Positions 12,540 to 23,785 of a DNA stretch of 64,000 bases are shown here, piece after piece. The notes beneath the pieces were generated by a model. It had not been told where the DNA came from, ran no database searches, and worked only from the letters and a program-made list of their open reading frames with translations. Every line of letters begins with the position of its first letter. Positions within the stretch are counted from its first letter, which is position 1. The DNA comes from Nectonema munidae. Taxonomy: Eukaryota > Nematomorpha > Nectonematoida > Nectonematidae. The DNA lies in contig JAUIRK010001034.1 in the NCBI GenBank assembly GCA_030549495.1, positions 310,001 to 374,000 on the forward strand. Reading direction: 5' to 3'. A program made the translations under genes and the position numbers.

Positions 12540-14164
12540 TTGTTTGTTATTTTAATGCAAAAAAAGCGTGGTTTTTATCTTATTGAAGAAACCTCCGCAG
12601 TAATTCTTGGAGTTAAACTTCCCAGTATAGAGCAAGTGTTGAGTGTGTTTTTACATCATCATGTAACATTAAACAAAAGTATTGGTGAAAGTGCGCCTAT
12701 TGTAACTAATGAAATAGAAGCTTACTGAAAAAAGCAAGACTTCCTGTTCAAAGAAATGACAAAATTCAAGAAAAAGTAAAGATCAATGGAAATTTTTAAA
12801 GAAAAACAAAAAAAAAGGAAAACAAGAAATAAAAGAAAAAAACTTTATATTTTAAATGAAAAATCTGTTTGATGTGGCTCACGCCGATTCAATGTCTTTA
12901 ATTTGTATTCAAGAAGAGATCGAATTTTTAAAAGCGCAGCGAGAACCAGGACGCCGTGGCTCAATGGGTGCATTAGACTTTAAATTAAAAAACAAAGAAA
13001 AAAAATCAAAAGAGCGTGAAGAACAGCTTGAAAAGCGCAGACAAAAACATTTTGGTGAAAAATCTACTTTCCAGTTTCAGCATAGAGATTCTTCGCTTTC
13101 TGCAAGGTCGCGTAAAAACTCATTGTTTTCCAACAGTCAGATCAACAAGAGAATGCAACTCCACAAAAAAACGTTTTCGACCTAGCAATGTCTGGACTCA
13201 AGATTTTTAGATCGCACTGGAATAACAGATCGTAATGCTTTGTTTGTGGTAGCTGAAATTGTTAGAAGTCTTGGACAAGATCCTAGCAAGCTCAATCAGC
13301 CGTTCCAGCGTAAAACGATATAATGAAAAACACCGTGAAGAACAATGAACAAACTTAAAAAACATATTTAAAGGGGAAGGCAAAACCTGCATAATTGTGC
13401 ATTGGGATGGCAAATTAATAGCATCTCTTATTTGCTCAATAACATCCATAGAGCGCCTTTCAGTCTCAATAACAGCTGTTTCTACTGGAGAAACACAACT
13501 TCTAGGAGTACCAAAACTTGCTTCGAAAACAGGCAAGAATCAAGCTGCAGAAGTTTATAAACTTTTACAAGAATGGTGTTTAGAAGAAAAAATTGCAGGT
13601 CTTTCCTTTGATACAACTGCATCAATCACTGGACGTTTATCAGGAGCAAGTACTCTTCTAGAAGAAAGACTTTCTCGCAATGTACTTAATTTAGCTTGTC
13701 GCCATGACATTTACGAATTAGTTCTTGGTGCCGTATTTTCTACGTTCTGGAGCTACTTCAGGTATGTTCAACTTTTCCATCGATTTCAAAAAAAATGGCG
13801 TCTATTTGACAAGTCCAATTATCAAACTGCAAAAGATTTAAAACAGCTTCAACTTTAGAAAGATCGTGTTATAAAATTTGCAAAATCTAAGCTGGCACAA
13901 GGAAATTATAGAGACGATTACAGCAAATTCTTGGAACTTGCGATTATTTGCCTTGGCGGGAATTTAGAAAATTTTAAATTTAAGAAGCGAGGAGCTTTTC
14001 ATCATGCTAGATGGAAGGCAAAAGTCTTGTATTGTATAAAGATTTGGATGTTCCGAAAACAATTCAAAGATCTCACTCAACTTGAAGAATTATGTGTTTA
14101 TGATGTAAGCATTTTTTCTATTTCGATTTATTTGAAGCTTGGTTTTCTACTTCTGATGCCGTAG
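12540..14164 (+). pseudogene. Transposase-like gene of the HWDGK/FDTT family, nested in the hAT, decayed
   Basis: Plus-strand fragments read in order. At 12570-12760 there is an N-terminal block (LPSIEQVLSVFLHHH). At 12856-13185, FDVAHADSMSL and QREPGRRGSMGALDF are followed by a Lys/Glu-rich stretch. Near 13210-13300, DRNALFVVAEIVRSLGQD. The core at 13397-13858 has HWDGK, LLGVPKLASKTGKNQAAEVY, LSFDTTASITGRLSGA and LACRHDIYELVLGA. A tail at 13931-14164 has GAFHHARWKAKVLY. I recall uncharacterised multicopy proteins with these motifs in several invertebrate genomes. The Asp in HWDGK and in FDTT, with a later acidic residue, suggest an RNase-H-fold nuclease, but that is inference. Several frameshifts and stops are present and a C-terminal part is missing. 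Its own terminal repeats were not identified. Confidence 0.7.
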
Positions 14165-14407
14165 TTTCTCCGCGTCTAGGAGCGGATAATACCCAGTAGT
14201 TGAATACTCCTGGGGAGGGAGGGGGGGGGGGGGGTCCAGAAGCCCGCTACACAATGATCTTGACCCACCCCTGAACAGTATTTGCCAAGCTACAAATTTT
14301 GCACACATCTGTTTCATATCAAAAGGAAACAGAATCACACCAGGGAGCAAAAAAAATCTAAATTTCATTTTACTCCTATATGCAGTGGAGCACCCTAGTG
14401 TGTATAC

Positions 14408-16208
14408 TTAGTGTGAAACTTGCGATTGATGCCTAGAACACAAACTCTTGATATCAGGTCTTATTGTTGATAATGCCACCCGCATATCGTCCTCAAGTGA
14501 AAAAAGCCTATTTCTTTGTTTTGATTTTATTATAGCCATGGCAGAAAATGCCTGCTCCTACAAATACCATGTGGAAAAAGGCAAAAGTAGAGAAATAGCT
14601 TTTTTTTTTAGCCAAAATAGGATATTCCTCTAATGTTTTATGCCAAAAAGCTGTCACTGTCTTATTACTCTTCATAAATTAAAATTTCAGTGTTGAATCA
14701 GCTGACATATCAAGAAATTCGTCACGTTCTATTGCCGTAAAGTCTATTTCTTCAGCCATGTCATCCAGTTCGAAAGGTGATACAATCCAATCAACTTTTT
14801 CTGTAGAAAGCGATGGAAAATATTTATCAATTGCTTTTCTTAGCTGCTCCAAGTGATTGAGAATCAGATTTTTTACAGTTCTAAGACCTTTATATCCTAG
14901 TTGTTGAAGAGAAGGAAAGTTTGACACATCGTCTTTCTGAACAGCCAATATCCATGATTTTAACTTTTTTTGGAAACCTTTCATTTTATTAACTGATGTT
15001 ACTATTCCTTCAAGTTTCCCCTGCATTGAGAGATTTAGTTCATTTAGTTTCAAAAAATGTCTGCTAAATATGACAGCTTCAAACACCAATCATAATTTTT
15101 AAGCAGCTCTATAAATATGCCATGTCTCTACTCTTGAAAAAAAGCTTTTAATTCTTCTTTAAGCTCAAGAACACGGTTTAGTACACGTTCTCTTGAAAGC
15201 CACCTTATGTCAGTATGCAAAATCAGTGACATATGAGCAGCACTCATTTCTTGACATATCTTTTGAAAAAATCTTTTTTTCAGTGGCCTGGATTTGATGA
15301 AATTAACCATCTTGACAGCCTGGTTTAAAACCTCATTCAACTCTTCTCCACATGACTTTGCTACTAACGCTTATCTATGTAGGATGAGTTTTCTTTCAAC
15401 AACTTTCCACAACAATGTTTCCATGAAAGATCATTTTGAGTAAGATACGAATTTACAGATGCAAAGATATCCTCTCCAGTGGTTGTAGTTTGTAATTCTT
15501 TGCAAAACATAAACTGTTCCACAATATCCTTCTCAATGAATTTGCAAAATCCAAACATTTGACATTTTTCAGCAATGTCAGTACTCTCATCTACTTGCAA
15601 AGCAAATTGTCTCTTTGATTTTATACGTTTCACGACTTCTTCATTAATACCTGTTGACATTTCCGATATCCTACGGCTAATAGTATTATTTGAAAGAGAT
15701 ACTTTTGAAATCTGTTCCTGAGCTTCTTTGCCAAACATTGTTTCTGCAATTATGTTGCACGCAGGACCAATAATTTCTTCACCGCTTGTGTGAGGTTTCA
15801 TCTTCTTTGCTATCAGCTCTGCTACTCTAAAAGAAGCTTCAAGAGCAGTGTGAGCTACTGATACTCTCTTGATCATTTTAGTGGTCGCCTTACTTTGTTT
15901 TTCTAACAAACAAGAAAAATATGTCATTTCCTTCTGCGACACATAAGGATGTCTGGTAGTAAGATGGTGCTTGAGCTTACTAGATACCATGGCCTCATTG
16001 CTGAGTGTATCTCCACAAACTAAACACACAAGGCGCAGATTACTTCATCATTCTTTGAAGTAGTAAAACCATAGGCTAAATAGGCATCAATATATGTTCT
16101 TTTCTTTGAAAGAGATGTGTGCTTTTCCTTTTTGCATTTTGATTCAGATGGACCAGGCACATCTTCAATATTTGACTTTGAAGCAGTAACAATACTGTGA
16201 GCCACCAT
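14408..16208 (-). pseudogene. ZBED5-like hAT transposase, near full length with frameshifts
   Basis: The start at 16208 (MVAHSIVTASK) is the natural N-terminus and precedes a BED finger: CLVCGDTLSNEAM, then LKHHLTTRHP. Next come HTSGEEIIGPACNIIAETMF, VSLSNNTISRRISEMS, and the catalytic-Asp block FALQVDESTDIA near 15590. ILHTDIRWLSRERVLNRV lies near 15190 and the dimerisation helices follow. The C-terminus near 14480 shows SAMAIIKSKQRNRL and LEDDMRVALS, and it ends with a stop at 14408-14410. About four frame changes separate the open pieces 16020-16208, 15364-16029, 15128-15340 and 14679-15089. Length, about 590 residues, is normal for the family. It is the best-preserved transposase in the window. 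Confidence 0.9.
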
Positions 16209-16540
16209 TTGGTCTTGATATTCATCTTACTGTATTTTTCCCTTTTTCACAACGAATTTATCCATCCTATTTTTAGACGTTTTAAAATAAGAATTATTCT
16301 AAAAAAAGAAAAAGTAGAAGCATAAATTTTTCTGATAATGAAAAATAAAGCTTGAGTAAAAGTTAAAAACAATTATATAAAATTAATAAAAAAAGTATCT
16401 AAGCTAAAAGTTAAATTGTTAATTACACAATAAAAGCAGAGAGAATGAAATTAATACAATTTTTACCCTGAATTTTGGCGACCCCTTAAAAATTCTTACG
16501 GCACCCTTTAGTCCCACGGCACACCGGTTGGGAATCACTG

Positions 16541-17579
16541 CCTTAACGGTCTCTATAAGTTTCTATGTTTTGCAGTATCAGTCACTTAAAAGACTATGTC
16601 ATATAAAAATATATAATTTGCTTCTCCGTGTTCAACCTTGCCAAGGTTTCAGATTGGTATTTATACGTACCCACATATCCTTTATATATTTTGCGTTGTA
16701 TTAAAAGATATATATTAATGATATAGTTTGGGTGGCAAAATATATCATTTTTACTTTTATCAATTACAAATATAAATAGTAGTACTAGTAAAGTGAGGGA
16801 AAATGATTGAGTGGGTTTGTAATTTTTATGTAAGTGATGCCATAGTATGTAGGGGTGTTAATTAAGATTTATAGATTGTCATCAAATCAAACACAAAAAT
16901 AAACACCAATAAATCAAATGAATATAGAAACCACATATGGTTGATTTCGGTTGATTCTATTCCACCACCACAAATCAACACACCAGATCAAACACTATAG
17001 ATCAAAACAAGACGCTCAGAGCGGACAAATCATCACTTGACCAAACTAACCATCACACAACAAAGATCCTTTTTTTCAATTGCCCACACACATGCAACAC
17101 GAAACCGATTCATTCGTGGACTAAACGGTTCTGCGTGGAGAGCTCATCAGCAAAAAAGTGTGCTCGGCTTGGCAACTCAGAAAATGATGTTAAAACCTGC
17201 GAAAGGGCAACCAAACTTCACCAGTCTAACCCTATCAGCATTTCCAAACATAATATGTTCACTCCCTTTAAAAATGTTCTTTGATTGACAGATTATGCTT
17301 ATAATTAGATATCGCAATCTGATTGCTACGGGAAAACATGTGTTGATGGGAAAAATGTTCTATGACGTTCACACTAAAGTTGTCATAAAGTTCCTGATGA
17401 TATCGTCACCTTCAAGCGAATAGATAATACTTTACGATTAACAGGCTCCGGGGATCATGAACACAAATGCAGGAAGTGTCAAGAACAAATTTTGGTGAGA
17501 TGCAATCTTCTGCGACATTCAGGCTCAATTCAACGTGACGTCAATGGCTACCCCTCCTTTGAGCGTCGTAGAGTTATTT
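16541..17579. other. Region downstream of GPCR exon, no gene recognised
   Basis: AT-rich DNA between the hAT right end and the last visible GPCR exon. TM5 to TM7 exons of the GPCR would be expected on the minus strand here or further down, but none was seen. A plus-strand frame at 17037-17288 has no recognisable domain. Confidence 0.5.
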
Positions 17580-17915
17580 TTGTACCGCGCATAACCATAA
17601 CTAGCGAGTAAGCATAACAACTGGGTTTGCTAATAATTCTCTGCCATTGAAAAAGAATACTTAAAATAACATTACCCGAGAAAAGCCAAATACACGCGAT
17701 GATGAGAAAAGCTTGATGGCTTGTAAACTTCTTTTTGAAGGGCGTGATGATGAATCTGTAGCGATCAATAGCGATTCCCAACTGAGAGAAAGAACAACAG
17801 CTTCCTTGAAGAATGTTCAAAAAGAAGATGGACTTGTAGAAGAAGCAGGCCATTTCTTTCGAGAACAAGTAGTTGTAGAAGGTTATCGTGTAAAACATAG
17901 GAATTATCACGGCTC
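17580..17915 (-). CDS. Class A GPCR, exon with TM3-TM4
   Basis: Read from a splice acceptor (AG at 17917-17916), the exon gives AVIIPMFYTITFYNYLF, the conserved TM3 Cys in KEMACFFYK, and TM3 ending in LGIAIDRYRFI, which holds the DRY motif of rhodopsin-class receptors. ICL2 follows with positive charges (PFKKKF), then TM4 with its conserved Trp (IIACIWLFSGNVILSI), and an extracellular Cys (KPSCYAY) placed to pair with the TM3 Cys. The first two bases complete a Gly codon left open by the TM1-TM2 exon, so the two exons join in frame. The 3' edge is uncertain: the frame stays open to 17548, but residues after about 17580 look intronic. Ligand unknown; an amine- or adenosine-type receptor is possible on weak resemblance only. 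Confidence 0.8.
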
Positions 17916-17917
17916 CT

Positions 17918-19880
17918 AAAAAATGCCTTGTTATTCTATTTTCTTGAGAAAAAGATTTCAAGTTGAAAAATAGAGATAATTAAAATCAATTCTTGAAAAG
18001 GTGAATATGAAAGGAAAAAATGTTTCATGCTACTAATAAATAGCCAAAATAATACTTGATTCCACTGAATCCCTATTTCTATTATCAAAATAGGAAATAC
18101 TTCAAATAGTCGCTAAATTGGAAAATTTGTAGAAAAATAATTATCAATAACCGACAATGTAAGTTCTATTTAGATGATTTACAGGAACTGAAAAAAATTT
18201 GAAAGTAAAAAAAAGAATATTTGTAATTTATAATCTCTTTTTATATCAGAACTGAAATACTAACAAATGACAGGTTGTAGAATTGAAAACATTATTTTTT
18301 ATTTAAAAAATGACATGTTTCAATTGAAAGTGTGAAACTTTTCATGTTTTAATGTAAAACAATTTTACTGCTTCAAATATCATTACATTAATTAATGGTG
18401 TAGTTTCCAAAAAATATGTTTTCCATCAAAAGTGCCAAATGATTTTTTAAAAAATGTCTAATTATACATTTTTATGTAATCTAATATCGTTCAAAATAAC
18501 TACAGTTTTGGAGGTTTTAAAAAGTATTAATATTTTGGCAGTTTACAGATAGACATTCCACAGACATACATATAACCGCATAAATAGATATCCACGCATA
18601 TACAAACCTGCAGAACAATATTTATATTTATTTTATATCAAAAATGAGAAATCAGTATGTGATCTTCGCACAAGTTGTTAAAGTTATGTACGTACTTTGA
18701 TAATGCTGTTCGTAAACATTCGTCAAGGTTCGAGTTTGTAATTAATCATCTTCAAAAGACAAAAGACAGATTCACACTCGTATGTAAAAGCTAAGTATGA
18801 TTGAAATGCTTAGAATTCAATAAAAGATCATTTTGTAAAGCTATTCTTCTTCAATAACGCTGACATCATTTTCTGCTAATTAACTAATATCTATTGCTAA
18901 TTCTTCTACTTGATCTGTGAAATTCAATCGATTTAACAAAAAGTTAATTACCAATTTAATAGAATGGAACTGTTACATTTTTTTTTTAAATTGTGATAGA
19001 AGATATTTCATTTTTAAAATATATTCATCACCTTCAAAAATTTGATAACTTTGTAAGTTAGCTTTTAAATTGGAAAAACTTTGAAATTGCAGTTGAGAAA
19101 TGCACAGTAATAATTTCGATTTGAAAAATTAAAGCAGATTAACTTGTGATGTAAATTTTTATTTTCACCTCGAAGTTCCAAATGATGAATGTCTAATTTA
19201 TCTAAATCAATCAAAAAACAGACTCTAATTAGCCAATTATCATTATAAATAAAATTAAATTGGTTATCGTAAACATTAACAAAAGTTTTGATTCATCAAT
19301 TAAACTCAAGAATTAGAAAGTGCTTTTTCTCTACTTAACCAATGAACTGCTGAATGAACAATGTTTTCTGTGATTATTTATGCCAATTGATTTAAAAAGT
19401 CTATGTATGGTTCAACGCATTTTTCTTTTATATAATTGGTTACTTTACAAACTAAAGTAATAAAAGTCTTTGCCTACCATTTCAGGGATTCGATCTGTTC
19501 TGATTGAGTGGAATGAAAGAAGGAGCTATATAATTTTAATAAACAATGAAGTTATCATTACAAGTGGTTTTCAATTCAAGTTGTAAAAGTTTAAGAAATT
19601 CTTCTTTAACACTGTAATCTCATTCAAAACCATTCGAACAAATATCGCTAAATAAACAACAAAGTTTGCATCAGTGCTTTCATATAATTTCAAAGAAATT
19701 CAAAAAGGGGTACATCTACCATACTTAGCTAATATTTTTGAGTATGTGAATATTTAAAGCACGAATTACAGCGAAGAAATGTTAACAAAAATTCATCAGA
19801 TAAAAGATTTCGTCCTAAGCGTCCATTATATGGATACATAAAGTAAAACAAAAAGATGGCCGCCTTTTCTAGATTGCCCT
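17918..19880. other. GPCR intron, first part, AT-rich
   Basis: Nothing recognisable on either strand. The composition is strongly AT-rich with many short T and A runs. Confidence 0.5.
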
Positions 19881-19899
19881 TGTTTTGGGAAGATGCTGG

Positions 19900-20340
19900 T
19901 GTGTCACTTTTTGCGACAGACTACAAGTCTGTTTCATTCTGAAAAGAATCGACGCACTGTTGGTTGAATCATGGATCCTTTTAACCGTGATATATTTTTA
20001 ATGTGCCAGAAGAACCTGATGGCCTAGCTGAATCCCTTTTTGAACTTGGATTAAACAATGAAGCTCGTATTGAATTTGAAAATAAAATTAATTAGGCATA
20101 TTTTTGGATTTCATCTCCTGTAAAGTCATTTGAAATTGCATCACACACAAGCAGGCAAAAATGGTGCTTTTTGCAACGACTTTCTGTGAGCAAGCTTTTT
20201 AAAGATGGATTAGCATAAAAACAAAACAAAGAAATCGGTTGAACCTTGAAGACTGCCTTCCAGTAGATGTTACATCAAAATCACATAACTACATTCTAAT
20301 TCTAACAAAATTGAAGCAACAACGATTTTCCAAAACATAA
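19900..20340 (+). pseudogene. ZBED5/FAM200-like hAT transposase, C-terminal relic
   Basis: Changing frames on the plus strand give blocks typical of the C-terminus of ZBED5-like hAT transposases. Near 19970 is DPFNRD. Near 20005 is PEEPDGLAESLFELGLNNEA, then ARIEFENKIN, and near 20105 FWISSPVKSFEIA, which fits the FWI-x-Y-P segment. Near 20230 is NRLNLEDCLPVDV, the counterpart of RNRLNLEDDLRVAL. The upstream two thirds were not recognised. It lies in the GPCR intron on the opposite strand to the receptor. Confidence 0.6.
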
Positions 20341-20638
20341 AAAGAAACGTTCTTTGAAAAGTTTATTTTTTAATATATGATAATATTTTGTTTTTTATGT
20401 GAAATATTTATATATGCAAAAGTTGAGCGTTTTCCTACTTTAAAATTTGAAACAGATTCTTACAAATTATTATTTAAAAACTGCACTTATAGAAGGAATG
20501 TTACTTTTTCAGAAATTCTCTAACTTTGATTAAAACTTATTACAGGCTCAAACTTGCTAATCAATCTGTAAGGTACAAAGTGTATTAGCGTTATGTAAAA
20601 TATAAAGAAATTGTTTAAAGATAACCTCGTATCTAATT

Positions 20639-21082
20639 ATGCAAAATTTGTTGATTGTCACAAACAAAAGTTTTTCCTGTTCTCATGGAATATTTTTAAA
20701 TTGTATTACTGCAGATTTTTTAGTTGGATCTCCTTATTGCGATTGCGATAAAGCGTTGGAATCTAACTCTTTCAAAAATGAAGAGCGTACCCTGAATATT
20801 CATCTTCAGTCTTGTTATACAGTTTTAAATTTAATTTTATTCTTTCAAATTTTGGAGATGCTTTCTGGCAGAGTCTCAAGCAAATTAAGTGAACGTTTTA
20901 ATTTTTACCATAATTTTTTCTTTCAAATAAAAAACTTACTTATCAGTTTGAAAAGATGGAGTGGGGAAAGAGGTGAAAGAAAAGTGTTTGTTTTTGACAA
21001 AAGAACAACTAGCAAATTTTATGAAGCGCTTAGCCAAGTCTCAGACTTGGAATTAAACGTAGATTTTACTGAATTCTGGTAA
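20639..21082 (+). CDS. Unrecognised 147-residue open frame in the GPCR intron
   Basis: An uninterrupted frame starts at an ATG and ends in a charged C-terminus (WSGERGERKVFVFDKRTT, then VSDLELNVDFTEFW). The N-terminal half has Cys-rich and hydrophobic parts (SFSCSHGIFLNC; LQSCYTVLNLILFFQILEML). Residue composition is even and protein-like, unlike the random AT-rich frames around it, so a real or recently lost coding sequence is likely. I do not recognise a family. It sits 300 bases after a hAT tail and 110 bases before a GPCR exon on the other strand. It could be the end of a mobile-element protein or an exon of an unseen gene. Confidence 0.4.
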   Translation: MQNLLIVTNKSFSCSHGIFLNCITADFLVGSPYCDCDKALESNSFKNEERTLNIHLQSCYTVLNLILFFQILEMLSGRVSSKLSERFNFYHNFFFQIKNLLISLKRWSGERGERKVFVFDKRTTSKFYEALSQVSDLELNVDFTEFW

Positions 21083-21192
21083 TAATGTCATTATAAGCTT
21101 ACACATTTCGCATATTTTCTATCATCACTGAAAAGGGTGAAGCAACCAATTGAGTATATTTTCTCAGCAAGTTGAAATAAAAGAAAAGTTAC

Positions 21193-21412
21193 CTGCAATC
21201 AGGTAGGAGAAGGAAAGACTGACAATGAAGAAGTTGGTGATGGAGTGAAGACGCTTTGTGGAGAGAATGGTGCAAATGGCGAGAACGTTGGCCACGGTGA
21301 TCAATAGCGCACACAAGCAGTAGAAAGACTTGATGATGTTGAGCTGTTGGGGGCTGGGAGGGTGCATCAAAAAACACCAAAGTCTTTCCTTTCCCTCAGG
21401 ATTTAAAGGAAT
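21193..21412 (-). CDS. Class A GPCR, exon with TM1-TM2
   Basis: The exon carries a short N-terminal segment (NPEGKERLWCFLMHPPSPQQ), TM1 with the conserved Asn (LLITVANVLAICTIL), ICL1 (STKRLHSITN) and TM2 (FFIVSLSFSYLIAG). A strong donor follows GATTGCAG at 21193 (GTAAC), leaving one base of a Gly codon that the exon at 17915 completes. At the 5' side the frame is open to a good acceptor (CTTCTTTCCACAG, AG at 21414-21413), so this may be an internal exon; otherwise translation could start at the ATG at 21367. The usual TM2 Asp is replaced: the LAVAD position reads LSFSY. That residue normally binds sodium and is nearly universal in the class. Confidence 0.75.
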
Positions 21413-21414
21413 CT

Positions 21415-22959
21415 GTGGAAAGAAGGCAAAATCTCTTCATTTCTGAAGGGAGTGAAAAACATTTTTGAAAGCTGCACTTTGGAAGCGCGCGAATTAACTT
21501 TAATTACTCCTGGGAATCAAGGAGTATGAGAGAGAGAGAGAATGAGCTCGTCGCTTCCTCAAAATATATTATTCAGATTCAGAAGTAATCACAAAGTTCT
21601 CTATTTTGTCGAAAAATGAGATTAGAAAGAGTTGAAAGCTTGAGCGCAAGTATATCTCTACATTCTTATATAGCTGCTGCGCATACACGTGTGCATAGTT
21701 AGAGCTATGGTTGGATTTAAAGGAGACATCAAATTGCAGCTCCTCTCACTTTGCTCAATAAGTGAATTAAATATTCAGTAAATTCTGTTCTTACAAATTA
21801 TAAATATATTATTACAAATAATCACATTTAAATTAGAACAGATGAATGCCGTTCGCGCATATATACACAGTCACACATACGCGGCGCTGTAGCATTGTGA
21901 GCAGCGCGTATCCACACCGTTGTGTAGTAAGTATATCATCTATCTGAATAAGTGGCGAAGGCAGTTAGTTATTGATTTTGAACTTTAATTATTTTTTCAG
22001 CATAAATATTACTCATTTGATTTTAATTTCAAGCCACACACATTCTGCTTCACACAAGAGTAGGAGTGGAGAGAAAAAGTCATAAATTCCATTAGTGCAC
22101 TTTGGGAGGAATAGTTTGATCTCTCTAAACCCCAAATTATCTAGTTTATTGTTACTTGCTTAGTAGTTATCTTGTTGTTTAGTTAATGTTAACTAGGCAA
22201 GTTACTTAGTAGAGTGCAATTTGGATTATCCCCATCCTGAGTATCGGAATTTCAATGTATCGGAATTTTTAAGTATCCCAACTGCAAGAATTTGACTAAA
22301 ATTATTAATTCCTACATTATAAGTTTTGGAGTAATGAACGGTATCTCATAAATTTCACTAAAAATATATTATCTCAAATTAATTTTTTTCACAAAAATTT
22401 TTGTTATTCTGATTTTTAGGAAACTTCACATCAGTTTTTTTTATTCATTTTGTTATCAATAAAACTATAATGTCATTTTTGAAATGAAAACTTTTTAATT
22501 TTGCTCGCTAAAGCAATTTAGTAAAAGGAAAGAAGAACTTTATTCTGAGGTACTAAATTTGTGAATTTATTGTCGCTAACTTTTGCCGGAGCCAAAAAAA
22601 TAAAAAAGTTCTGAGTAGATATGCCCAATGAGCATAATCCACGGAATGCTTTCGACTGCCCATTGGTATCACAAACATTTTATTTGCTTTATTCAACCTT
22701 TCTGTACACAAGAAACGAGGTGTGGGTGTTGAAAATAGTGAAAGGTTCCTACTAATGTCACAATTGAGAGACCTTTTTTTACCATAATGATTATAACATA
22801 AAATTTTCTTCTTAGCATTTTTCACCAAAAATATTGAAGGAGCGCTTTCAAAAAATTGAATCGATAACATTAGCATCTCAAATCTTTGACATTTGTGTGT
22901 CTGATTACTGGAATCCTTTTTTTGCAAAAATATCATGTTTTTTTCCAATTTATTCTCAA
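21415..22959. other. Upstream flank of the GPCR exon, no gene recognised
   Basis: The stretch holds a short GA microsatellite (about 21526-21541) and a patch of higher GC near 21850-21920, which could include an upstream exon or promoter, but no motif decides this. A minus-strand frame at 22553-22948 has no recognisable domain. Confidence 0.4.
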
Positions 22960-23330
22960 ATACGAGAGATGTATCGGAGGTGAAATTTTTTGTATGCGCG
23001 GATGCATATCAAATTTGACATTCTCGCGGATGCGAATATTAGGATTAATTTTATGGCGGGAGGTGGATGCGGATGCCATAATTGCTATTCTATTCCCACG
23101 CAAGTTTATACTTCTTAAAAATTTAGAGAGAAGATTTCAATCTATGCGTGTTATCATAGAGAGATACTTATAAAAATTTTGGATAAAACAAAAATTTCTA
23201 AATTTCAAAAAAAACTTTGCTGTATATAGAAAAAAAGGAAAATGTTTGAAAATTGTGGATTTATTTTGTTTTGTGGATGTTATTGCGGATGTTGAAGCTT
23301 AAATGATCCCCGGATGAGGATGTTAAGAGG
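22960..23330. repeat. Dispersed non-autonomous repeat, copy A
   Basis: The stretch is rich in GCGGATGC and GGATG words and contains ATAATTGCTATT, then CAAGTTTATACTTCTTAAAA. The same order of words recurs at 57640-57840. The far part has matching inverted words (GCGAATATCCACATT and GAATGTGGATATCC near 23343-23384). Two related copies about 34.7 kb apart show an interspersed repeat. Class and exact ends are not known. Confidence 0.6.
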
Positions 23331-23464
23331 ATCTAAATTTTTAGCGAATATCCACATTTGCAGAAGCGAATGTGGATATCCGATACATCTCCAACGGAAA
23401 TTGATCTAGAAAATGATGGCAATAAGATTAATGTACTGTGAGAATGCTCAACATTCTCCTACAC

Positions 23465-23785
23465 CAGGGATTGGCCAACTTTTTTTACCCGTCGACCCCT
23501 TCATAGAACATTTGTCTTCACATCGACCCCCACCCCACATAGTAATGTTTCATAAAAAGATTAATCAATGTCCAACAATTAAGAGAAAAAAATACAAACG
23601 AAAAATGTTTCATATATCCTATATTATACAATGTCCTAAGCTATGTTTTAAAAGAAAGAGGAGATTTATTACTACTATAAAGTAAAAAAAGCATAGAACA
23701 ATTTGGTAAGTTTTTCTATCTTATCGACCCCTAAAGATCTGTTATGGACCCCAGGGGTGGATATCTACCACTTTGCCGACCCCTG
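23465..23785. mobile_element. Short hAT-like MITE
   Basis: The left end CAGGGATTGGCCAAC and the right end, in reverse complement, CAGGGGTCGGCAAAG form imperfect terminal inverted repeats, and CGACCCC words recur just inside both ends. TACAC abuts both sides (23460-23464 and 23786-23790). A hAT would give an 8-base duplication; only five bases match here. The 321-base interior has no coding sequence, so it must have used another element's transposase. Confidence 0.6.

Larger units (their letters stand above)
11912..16540 (-). mobile_element. ZBED5-like hAT transposon with a near full-length transposase
   Basis: The left end is CAGTGGTCCCAACTTTTTT. The right end, in reverse complement, is CAGTGATTCCCAACCGGTG. 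Both arms repeat GGCACCC-type words beyond the tips. Flanking 8-mers are TCCTAACG (11904-11911) and CCTTAACG (16541-16548), matching at 6 of 8 with two transitions, a convincing aged target-site duplication. The minus-strand transposase fills 14408-16208. The remaining 2.5 kb on the left holds an unrelated plus-strand transposase-like gene (12540-14164), which must have entered as a second insertion. Total length is 4629 bases. Confidence 0.85.

Noticed and set aside
17713-17919. Plus-strand 68-residue frame
   Set aside because: Antisense of the GPCR TM3-TM4 exon.
22553-22948. 131-residue minus-strand frame
   Set aside because: Considered as a hAT C-terminus, but the conserved ERSFS-type block is absent in all frames.
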